DNA from: an uncultured Prevotella sp. | GTDB lineage: Bacteria; Bacteroidota; Bacteroidia; Bacteroidales; Bacteroidaceae | Length of the DNA stretch: 64,000 nucleotides | NCBI GenBank assembly: GCA_934256705.1 | Contig: CAKQPF010000006.1 | Coordinates: 1-64,000, forward strand | Direction: 5' to 3' | Part shown: positions 43,256-49,773 of the stretch, in pieces | How positions within the stretch are numbered: the stretch's first letter is position 1 | How the letters are laid out: each line of letters begins with the position of its first letter | Made by a program: the position numbers and the translations under genes | Notes under the pieces: model-generated | Seen by the model: the letters and a program-made list of their open reading frames with translations, nothing else | Database searches by the model: none | Told to the model about the DNA's origin: nothing

Positions 43256-43473
43256 CTGCGATAAGGAGTTCTCTCATGAAGGTTGGCAAAATTGTCAAAC
43301 TTTTCTTGAGTCATAGTGCCATTCTCCCACATGGCATCCATTTCTTCCTTCGCTTTCTTGGCAAAGAAATCGGATATTGCCTGTTTGAGGTCACTCAACG
43401 CCTCATCGCTCTTAACCCATCGCATCATGTTAAGGATGTCAATCTGGGCATCATTCAAAACTGTTGCTGCCAT
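43252..43473 (-). CDS. Antitoxin partner of the PIN toxin
   Basis: 73 residues, mostly helical and highly charged (LSDLKQAISDFFAKKAKEEMDAMWENG). Position directly before the PIN gene with a 4-bp overlap supports an antitoxin role. No clear DNA-binding fold can be named. A TATCTTTG -7 element lies 33 bp upstream. Confidence 0.75.
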   Translation of the reverse strand: MAATVLNDAQIDILNMMRWVKSDEALSDLKQAISDFFAKKAKEEMDAMWENGTMTQEKFDNFANLHERTPYRR

Positions 43474-43505
43474 ATAAAATCCTTTCTTACTGAATTATTT
43501 TGTGG

Positions 43506-43536
43506 CAAAGATAAGCTTTTCTCAGCAAAACACCAA
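43506..43536 (-). promoter_or_regulatory. Promoter of the toxin-antitoxin operon
   Basis: Minus strand: CTTG (43533-43536), 19 bp, TATCTTTG (43506-43513). It fits the Bacteroidetes pattern. Confidence 0.5.
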
Positions 43537-43684
43537 GAAAAAAGCAAGAAAAAAAGACACAAAAGAATAAGGACAAGAAATAAAAATGGGGATTATAACC
43601 GTTGATTTAGTTAAATATAGTTAAACCTTAACAATATTTAACTGCGTAAATATTGCATTGAACTCATTGTGCACACTCAGAAAC

Positions 43685-43692
43685 TAACTTTG
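43685..43692 (+). promoter_or_regulatory. -7 element upstream of the orphan small gene
   Basis: TAACTTTG matches TAnnTTTG, 74 bp upstream of the 43766 start. A -33 element at the right distance is not evident. CCGCC-ATGACT-GGCGG (43709-43724) forms a small leader hairpin. Confidence 0.45.
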
Positions 43693-43765
43693 CACCCAGA
43701 AAGAAAAACCGCCATGACTGGCGGAAACAAAACAAGAATAATAACAATCAAAAAAAGATACTATT

Positions 43766-44116
43766 ATGAAAAAGAATGCTACAATGGGTGCGAACAACAG
43801 TCAGATAATGATGAACAACGGTTCGGTAATCATAAAGAAGGGTGCTGGAATGGACACCAACGTGATGACTTCACTCGCAAGCAAAGCAAGCAGATACATC
43901 GCTGGAGCGAAGGCTTTCAGGGACAAGATGCTGGAGAAGGTGGCAGCATTATACAGTAAAGAACTGGAGATGGAAATCACTCCAGCCAAGGCCTGGGCAC
44001 TCATCAAGGCGCAGGTGGCATTCGGAGCCGTGCTCGTGACTCTCAACTGTCTGCCGCTTCTGGTTCCCTCTCTCGTATGGCTGGTGTCTGCCTGCATGAA
44101 GGCCAAGCAAGCATAA
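43766..44116 (+). CDS. Orphan 116-residue protein with a C-terminal membrane segment
   Basis: Not recognised. The N-terminus is polar and Asn/Met-rich (MKKNATMGANNSQIMMNNGS) with no signal peptide; the middle is helical and basic; residues about 84-110 (AQVAFGAVLVTLNCLPLLVPSLVWLVS) could form one or two membrane helices. It faces opposite to all neighbours and sits with a toxin-antitoxin pair between sufS and sufD, suggesting an inserted accessory segment. It has its own -7 element and a downstream hairpin. Confidence 0.6.
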   Translation: MKKNATMGANNSQIMMNNGSVIIKKGAGMDTNVMTSLASKASRYIAGAKAFRDKMLEKVAALYSKELEMEITPAKAWALIKAQVAFGAVLVTLNCLPLLVPSLVWLVSACMKAKQA

Positions 44117-44136
44117 CCCCTACAGGAAACACCCAA

Positions 44137-44222
44137 TAGGGAATAAGAAACAGGAGACTGGACTTTGCTCTTGAGGCTTAACGCTCAGGGGCAGGGTCTA
44201 ATCTCCTGTTTCCTATTCCCTA
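44137..44222. terminator. Terminator-like hairpin between convergent genes
   Basis: Arms at 44137-44157 and 44202-44222 are complementary over 21 bp with one mismatch (TAGGGAATA...CAGGAGA). It lies between the orphan gene and the sufD stop. No T-run follows, so the terminator role is inferred from position. Confidence 0.5.
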
Positions 44223-44258
44223 ATATCTATTTCCTATTATTTATTACCTATAGTCATG

Positions 44259-45602
44259 TTACTTGCAGAGCTTGCATCCTTCACACTTGGAAAGCTCGCC
44301 ACGGAAGCGTTTTTCCACAAGATGATGCAGGCGGTCACGCAACGGCTCCATCTGGATGCGGTCTATCACCTCGCCTACAAAGGCATTCTGGAGGAGCAAT
44401 CTCGCCTCTTCGAGGGAGATGCCACGCTGCTGCATATAGAAGAGAGCCTTGTCATTGAGCTGTCCCACCGTAGAGCCGTGGGCACACTTCACGTCATCCG
44501 CATAGATTTCAAGCATCGGTTGGGTGAACATACGCGCCTGCTTAGTGGCGCAAAGGTTCTGGTTTGTCATCTGCGAAGCCGTCTTCTGAGCATCTTTTCT
44601 GACGAGCACACGACCAGCAAAAGCGCCAACAGCCTGCTCGTCAACCACGTATTTGTAGAGTTCTTGCGAAGAACAATGTGGCACACGATGGTCGATAAGC
44701 GTATTATTGTCCACATGCTGCTGTCTATCCTCAATGGTGCAACCATTCATATAGCATTCAGCACCCTCACCAGAGAATACGAGGTCGGTGCGATTACGAG
44801 TCACACCATTATGCAATGTGATGACATTATGATCCACGCGGGAGTTTGCCTGCTGATGGATATACACATTGCTCACGCGTACATTCTTATAATGAGTCTC
44901 CTCAAGGCAAGTCATATCGAGGTGAGCGCCATCGCCTACCATCACTTCCACTACCTGAGTGATGAGGAAATTGCGGTCGTCAGCGGCGTGGTCGCAGAAG
45001 AGTATTCTTGCGTCAGCACGGTCTTCGAGGTAAATAAGCACGCGGCGATTGACCATAAGGTCAACGTCAGAGCGAAGGATATTTATCACTTGAAGGGTGC
45101 GATCCACCTTTACTCCCTTCGGGAAATATATCAGCAGGGCATCCTGAGCAAGCATGGTATTGAGCGATGTGATGGCATCCTCGTCGTCAGCCAACTGGCA
45201 ATACATGGCGCTCACTTTGCCAAAAGCCGCATGAGCCGAGAAATCAGCGAGACTACCCACGAATACGCCTTCTGGAAGTTCTGCCTTTGGAAGGGCTTTC
45301 TTGTAGAAGGCATCATTCACGACGAAATAGAGCGAAGTGCTCATATTAGGCACATCACACTTGAAAGCATCGTAAGGATTTACCGGGATGTCAAAGCGAT
45401 TGAGGTTAAGGCCGTAGTTTGGAGCAAAGAGAGCCTCGATGTCGGTGTATTTATACCTCTCTACCTTCTTCGTGGGAAAGCCCACACGCTGGAAAGCCTC
45501 AAACGCTTCGTCGCGCTTGGAGTTCATCAATGCCGAACTATGCTTGCATATCATGTCCCTGCATTGATTGAAAATATCTATATATTGCTGAGCACTACCC
45601 AT
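44259..45602 (-). CDS. sufD: Fe-S cluster assembly protein SufD
   Basis: 447 residues. A right-handed beta-helix scaffold protein that pairs with SufB. The core contains VHQQANSRVDHNVITLHNG-like helix repeats, and the C-terminal KCAHGSTVGQLNDKALFYMQQRGIS is the SufB/SufD signature. It overlaps sufC by 8 bp. The C-terminus ends in KCEGCKLCK, a Cys-rich tail. Confidence 0.95.
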   Translation of the reverse strand: MGSAQQYIDIFNQCRDMICKHSSALMNSKRDEAFEAFQRVGFPTKKVERYKYTDIEALFAPNYGLNLNRFDIPVNPYDAFKCDVPNMSTSLYFVVNDAFYKKALPKAELPEGVFVGSLADFSAHAAFGKVSAMYCQLADDEDAITSLNTMLAQDALLIYFPKGVKVDRTLQVINILRSDVDLMVNRRVLIYLEDRADARILFCDHAADDRNFLITQVVEVMVGDGAHLDMTCLEETHYKNVRVSNVYIHQQANSRVDHNVITLHNGVTRNRTDLVFSGEGAECYMNGCTIEDRQQHVDNNTLIDHRVPHCSSQELYKYVVDEQAVGAFAGRVLVRKDAQKTASQMTNQNLCATKQARMFTQPMLEIYADDVKCAHGSTVGQLNDKALFYMQQRGISLEEARLLLQNAFVGEVIDRIQMEPLRDRLHHLVEKRFRGELSKCEGCKLCK

Positions 45603-46350
45603 TTGTCACTTCCTGTTTAATCCAGTCATAACCGCGTGTCTCAATCTCCTTAGCGAGTTCCGGACCAGCAGTCTTCACTATCTTACCATTCCAAAGCACA
45701 TGGATTACGCTTGGCTTTATCATGTCGAGAAGGCGCTCATAGTGGGTAATCACGATGGTGCTGGTCTTCTCCGTGTGGAGCATATTCACTCCTTCAGCCA
45801 CTATGCGCATGGCATCCACGTCGAGACCAGAGTCAGTCTCGTCAAGGATAGACAAGGTAGGTTCGAGCATAGCCATCTGGAATATCTCGTTGCGCTTCTT
45901 CTCACCTCCGGAGAAACCTTCGTTTACGCTGCGGTTAGCCAATTTGGAATCGAGCTGAACAATCTCCCTCTTCGCCTTCATGAGTTTGATGAACTCGCCT
46001 GCGGAGAGAGGTTCGAGGCCCTGATATTTACGCTTTTCATTGATGGCAGCCTTCATGAAATTGGTCATTGACACGCCCGGTATCTCCACAGGATACTGGA
46101 ACGAGAGGAAGAGACCTTCATGAGCACGGTCCTCCGGCTTCATCTTCAGGAGGTTCTTGCCGTTGTACCATGCCTCGCCCTCAGTGACCTCATAGAGCGG
46201 ATTGCCCACAAGGACAGCGCTGAGAGTGGATTTTCCTGATCCGTTAGGACCCATGATGGCATGCACCTCACCGTCACCGATGGTGAGATTGATGCCCTTC
46301 AATATTTCTTTGTCGCCTATTCTGGCGTGAAGATTCTTTACTTCTAACAT
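45595..46350 (-). CDS. sufC: Fe-S assembly ATPase SufC
   Basis: 251 residues, ABC-type ATPase. Walker A GPNGSGKST, signature GFSGGEKKRNEI, Walker B LSILDETDSGLDVDA, H-loop TIVITHYERLL. It forms the SufBC2D complex and powers cluster assembly. Lies between sufB and sufD in an operon. Confidence 0.97.
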   Translation of the reverse strand: MLEVKNLHARIGDKEILKGINLTIGDGEVHAIMGPNGSGKSTLSAVLVGNPLYEVTEGEAWYNGKNLLKMKPEDRAHEGLFLSFQYPVEIPGVSMTNFMKAAINEKRKYQGLEPLSAGEFIKLMKAKREIVQLDSKLANRSVNEGFSGGEKKRNEIFQMAMLEPTLSILDETDSGLDVDAMRIVAEGVNMLHTEKTSTIVITHYERLLDMIKPSVIHVLWNGKIVKTAGPELAKEIETRGYDWIKQEVTNG

Positions 46351-46401
46351 ATTGTCTGTAAATTATTTATCTGTTTTATCCGACACCATGGCATCAAATA
46401 T

Positions 46402-46418
46402 GCGGGCCATCAGCCCGC
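46402..46418. repeat. Small palindrome in the sufB-sufC gap
   Basis: GCGGGC (46402-46407) and GCCCGC (46413-46418) around CATCA. No REP tail. Possibly an mRNA hairpin adjusting sufB versus sufCD levels. Confidence 0.4.
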
Positions 46419-46422
46419 CATT

Positions 46423-47868
46423 TTATCCCACTGTGCCTTCGAGAGATACGGCAAGGAGCTTCTGAGCCTCAACCGCGAACTCCATAGGGAGCTTCTGGAG
46501 CACTTCCTTGGCATAGCCATTGACGATGAGTCCCACCGCCTGCTCCATCGGAATGCCACGCTGCTGGCAGTAGAAGAGCTGGTCTTCACTGATTTTAGAC
46601 GTGGTGGCTTCATGCTCGAAGACAGCAGTGTCATTGTGGGCATCCATATATGGGAAAGTATGGGCACCGCATTCCGAACCGAGAAGGAGCGAGTCGCAGG
46701 AAGAATAATTTCGCGCATTGTCCGCATTTGACGTGGCACGGACGAGTCCGCGATAGGAATTCTGCGAATGACCTGCTGATATACCCTTGGAGATGATGGT
46801 CGATTTGGTGTTCTTTCCGATGTGTATCATCTTCGTTCCGGTGTCGGCTTCCTGATAATTATTGGTGACAGCAACGGAATAGAACTCGGCTACGGAGTTG
46901 TCGCCACGCAGCACGCATGACGGATATTTCCAGGTAATGGCGGATCCTGTCTCCACCTGGGTCCATGAAAGCTTGGAGCCCTCGCCTCGGCATTCGCCAC
47001 GCTTGGTGACAAGATTGAGCACACCACCCTTTCCATTCTCGTCTCCCGGATACCAGTTCTGCACTGTGGAGTACTTCACCTCAGCCCTGTCATTGACTAT
47101 GATCTCGACGATGGCGGCATGAAGCTGGTTTTCATCGCGCATCGGAGCGGTGCATCCCTCCAGATAAGAGACGTAGGAATCGTCGTCAGCGATAATGAGA
47201 GTACGCTCAAACTGACCTGTATTTCTCGCATTGATGCGGAAATAAGAGCTCAATTCCATCGGGCAACGTACGCCTTTAGGGATATACACGAATGAGCCAT
47301 CAGAGAAAACGGCAGAGTTGAGCGCAGCAAAGAAATTGTCGCGATAGGACACTACCGTACCGAGATATTTCTTCACGAGGTCAGGATGCTCCTTTATCGC
47401 CTCTCCGACAGACATGAAGATGATGCCTTTCTTCTTCAGTTCGTCCTTGTAAGTGGTCTTCACCGAGACGGAATCCATGATGGCATCCACGGCAGTACCG
47501 CTGAGAGCGAGTCGCTCTTCGAGAGGAATACCGAGTTTGTCGAACGTCTTTTCGAGCTCAGGGTCAATCTCTTTATTGACTGGTTTCTTTGCCAAAGGGT
47601 CTGCATAATAAGAAATCCCCTGATAATCAATAGGCGGCACATTGACATGTGCCCATGTAGGCTGCTCCAGAGTAAGCCAATGGCGGAACGCTTTCAGTCG
47701 GAACTCAAGCATCCAGTCAGGCTCTCCCTTCCTGGCAGAGATGAGTCTTACCACCTCTTCGGTAAGTCCCACAGGTATTATTTCCGTATGTACGTCAGTA
47801 GTGAAGCCGTATTCATATTTCTGTTCAGCCACTTGCTTGACATATTCATTCTTTTCTGACATTTGCAT
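46423..47868 (-). CDS. sufB: Fe-S cluster assembly protein SufB
   Basis: 481 residues. The scaffold on which SufBC2D builds Fe-S clusters. YVSYLEGCTAPMRDENQLHA, MIHIGKNTKSTIISKGIS and SCDSLLLGSECGAHTFPYMD are SufB hallmarks; the Cys in SECGAHT is the conserved acceptor region. First gene of the sufBCD operon, with a promoter just upstream. Two ATG codons (47868, 47862) are possible. Confidence 0.97.
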   Translation of the reverse strand: MQMSEKNEYVKQVAEQKYEYGFTTDVHTEIIPVGLTEEVVRLISARKGEPDWMLEFRLKAFRHWLTLEQPTWAHVNVPPIDYQGISYYADPLAKKPVNKEIDPELEKTFDKLGIPLEERLALSGTAVDAIMDSVSVKTTYKDELKKKGIIFMSVGEAIKEHPDLVKKYLGTVVSYRDNFFAALNSAVFSDGSFVYIPKGVRCPMELSSYFRINARNTGQFERTLIIADDDSYVSYLEGCTAPMRDENQLHAAIVEIIVNDRAEVKYSTVQNWYPGDENGKGGVLNLVTKRGECRGEGSKLSWTQVETGSAITWKYPSCVLRGDNSVAEFYSVAVTNNYQEADTGTKMIHIGKNTKSTIISKGISAGHSQNSYRGLVRATSNADNARNYSSCDSLLLGSECGAHTFPYMDAHNDTAVFEHEATTSKISEDQLFYCQQRGIPMEQAVGLIVNGYAKEVLQKLPMEFAVEAQKLLAVSLEGTVG

Positions 47869-47886
47869 TACTTATATTTTGGGGTA

Positions 47887-47918
47887 CAAAATTACTCAAA
47901 TTATTTGGAATTGCCAAA
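47887..47918 (-). promoter_or_regulatory. sufBCD promoter
   Basis: Minus strand TTTG (47915-47918), 20 bp, TAATTTTG (47887-47894), 19 bp before the start codon. Same geometry as the sufS promoter. Confidence 0.7.
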
Positions 47919-47952
47919 AGCCTTAGGGCTTTATATCAAAAAATAGAAAACG

Positions 47953-48026
47953 AAAAAAGGAAAATGCAGGTTTGCATCCTCAGGATAGTCTCCTTTAGGT
48001 AGATAGCAAACCTGTATTTTCCTTTT
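47953..48026 (-). terminator. Terminator after the M64 peptidase gene
   Basis: Arms 47955-47975 and 48006-48026 pair over 21 bp with one mismatch, with a further small hairpin in the loop. On the minus strand the stem ends in a T-rich run, as in an intrinsic terminator. Confidence 0.7.
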
Positions 48027-48036
48027 GGGGCTCGTA

Positions 48037-48080
48037 ATGTGAAAGCTTGGGGTTCACGATGTGAAAGCTTGGGTTTCACA
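48037..48080. repeat. 22-bp tandem array 9 (two clear units)
   Basis: Units at 48037 and 48059, core ATGTGAAAGCTTGGG. Unit 2 holds a 7-bp dyad TGTGAAA/TTTCACA; unit 1 has GTGAA/TTCAC. It lies 14 bp from the M64 gene stop. Confidence 0.8.
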
Positions 48081-48093
48081 TTCTGACTGCATA

Positions 48094-49476
48094 TTATTTT
48101 GCTGTGTAGAATTCAGTGATTCTCCTGATTGCACGGGCACATACCGGGCAGAAATCCAGGACTTCATTGATTTTCATGCGGCATTCCTGAGCCGGGCGGT
48201 AGCATCCTTTGGACTGATAACCAGCACCTTCGAACACTCCCACCACCTGAGTGCAGGCATTGAGCTTAGCCATCTGTTTGGCATCGTTGAAATCCACATT
48301 GTCCTTATTTGGCACTTTAGGGTCGAGAGGCGTAGGAATCGGCTGGTTCTTTGGCATCAAGTCAGCCCATTTCTTGCTGAAATCCTTCAGCGTAGTGAGG
48401 TTTGGCTCCCAAGGTTCGACGTCAGATGGGTACCATATTTCATCCATATCATCGTAAGCATACTCGTCGCCAAGACCGCCGTAAGAGTGTCCGAACTCAT
48501 GCACAAAGACCTGCTTGAAGGTAGGATGGTCACTTGTGGCGATGGTAACCTGATTGTAAATGCCGCCACCACCATAGATATCACTGTTTACAAGCACCAT
48601 GATATGCTCGAAAGGAACGACGGAAAGGAGGTCATACACCTTGTGCATATTCTTGGTGGTCAGGTATCTCTGGCTGTAGAAGGTATCGTAATTGGTGGCT
48701 ACTGCAGTGGCATTCCACACCTTGTTGTGCGGAACGCTTGGGCCGGATTCGAGAGATGGGGCTGCAACAGCCACGACATTGAATTTGTTTTTCAATGACT
48801 TGAAAGGCTCGCGCTCAAACAATGCCTCCACACTTCTCTCGCAGTCAGCGTAGAATTTGTCCATCTGAGCCTCGGTATAGCCTTCTGCAAGGATGGCAAG
48901 GTCCACACATCCGGTGATGTCGGCTTCGCCTTTGTTTTCTCCGCCCTGCACATCAGGATTGCCCTTCCATACATATCGGAAAGGAATACCGTTGTTTCCC
49001 ACGTGTCTTATCAGAATATCCTTAGGGTCAACGGTATGCGTCATGGAGGCGATTACCTTGTGATGGCAGTCTGTAAGGGTCACTGTCACATCGACAGAAG
49101 CCTTTGGGAACGGCACATTATAACTGGTCTCGAAGGCTCTATCCACGCTTTTCGCCTCCTTATCCTGTATCCATTCCTGGAAAAGAGATGAGAAAGTGGT
49201 CACATAAATCACCTTCTGCGTGGCATGGTCACGCACAGTTACCTGACCGTTACCATTGAGAAATTTCTCAGAAAGACGGTTTTTTCTGCCAGCCCAGCGG
49301 TCCTGTTTCTTCAGGTCTTCAAGGTAAATGCTCTGCTTTTGGGCATTTCCTGCAAAGATATAATCAAGACGGAGAGTGTTGTCTTCGAAGTATTCATCGA
49401 ACGACTGCGCCATTGCCATCATGCCATTCATCAGCATGACGAGGGCTAAAAGAATAATTTGGATTGGTTTTTTCAT
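48094..49476 (-). CDS. Secreted M64-family metallopeptidase
   Basis: 460 residues from ATG 49476 (the frame opens earlier at a TTG at 49491). Signal peptide (KPIQIILLALVMLMNGMMAMA), an N-terminal beta domain, then the zinc site HEFGHSYGGLGDEY typical of M64 (IgA peptidase-like) enzymes. The family cleaves IgA in Clostridium ramosum; in Bacteroidales the substrates are mostly unknown. CPVCARA near the C-terminus is a Cys pair. A large hairpin lies directly upstream of the start. Confidence 0.9.
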   Translation of the reverse strand: MKKPIQIILLALVMLMNGMMAMAQSFDEYFEDNTLRLDYIFAGNAQKQSIYLEDLKKQDRWAGRKNRLSEKFLNGNGQVTVRDHATQKVIYVTTFSSLFQEWIQDKEAKSVDRAFETSYNVPFPKASVDVTVTLTDCHHKVIASMTHTVDPKDILIRHVGNNGIPFRYVWKGNPDVQGGENKGEADITGCVDLAILAEGYTEAQMDKFYADCERSVEALFEREPFKSLKNKFNVVAVAAPSLESGPSVPHNKVWNATAVATNYDTFYSQRYLTTKNMHKVYDLLSVVPFEHIMVLVNSDIYGGGGIYNQVTIATSDHPTFKQVFVHEFGHSYGGLGDEYAYDDMDEIWYPSDVEPWEPNLTTLKDFSKKWADLMPKNQPIPTPLDPKVPNKDNVDFNDAKQMAKLNACTQVVGVFEGAGYQSKGCYRPAQECRMKINEVLDFCPVCARAIRRITEFYTAK

Positions 49477-49490
49477 AGTGATAAAATGCA

Positions 49491-49560
49491 AATCACCCAG
49501 TTACTCCTTATATATATAATGGAGTTGACCTGCATATATATAAGATATAACTGGGTGATT
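49491..49560. promoter_or_regulatory. Hairpin in the leader of the M64 gene
   Basis: AATCACCCAGTTA (49491-49503) pairs with TAACTGGGTGATT (49548-49560), and CTTATATATATA pairs with TATATATAAG inside, giving a long nested hairpin 14 bp before the start codon. It contains an AAGGAG sequence on the minus strand, so it might influence translation, or act as a terminator for upstream transcription. Confidence 0.5.
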
Positions 49561-49620
49561 CATATTATTTTGTTATTAGATTTCCTTGTTTTTGGCTTGG
49601 CAGAGCCTGCTTTGCTGAGT

Positions 49621-49752
49621 CGGAAAGCTTGGGAATCCTTTTGGGAAAGCTTGGCAATCCTATTGGAAGGACTCTCTTATCCTATCGGAAAAGCTTAGCA
49701 TTCCTGTTGGAGAAACTTAGCTATCCTTTTGGAAAAACTTGCCATTCAGCAC
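49621..49752. repeat. 22-bp tandem array 10 (six units) downstream of infB
   Basis: Units begin at 49621, 49643, 49665, 49687, 49709 and 49731, no indels. The core is GGAAAGCTTGGCAATCCTAT, with the third unit most diverged. It ends 21 bp before the infB stop triplet. Confidence 0.92.
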
Positions 49753-49773
49753 GTCAGAGTCCGCCTACAAGCA

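Noticed and set aside
44256..45620. 454-codon plus-strand open frame opposite sufD
   Set aside because: It is the antisense shadow of a clear sufD gene; its translation resembles no family and has no promoter.
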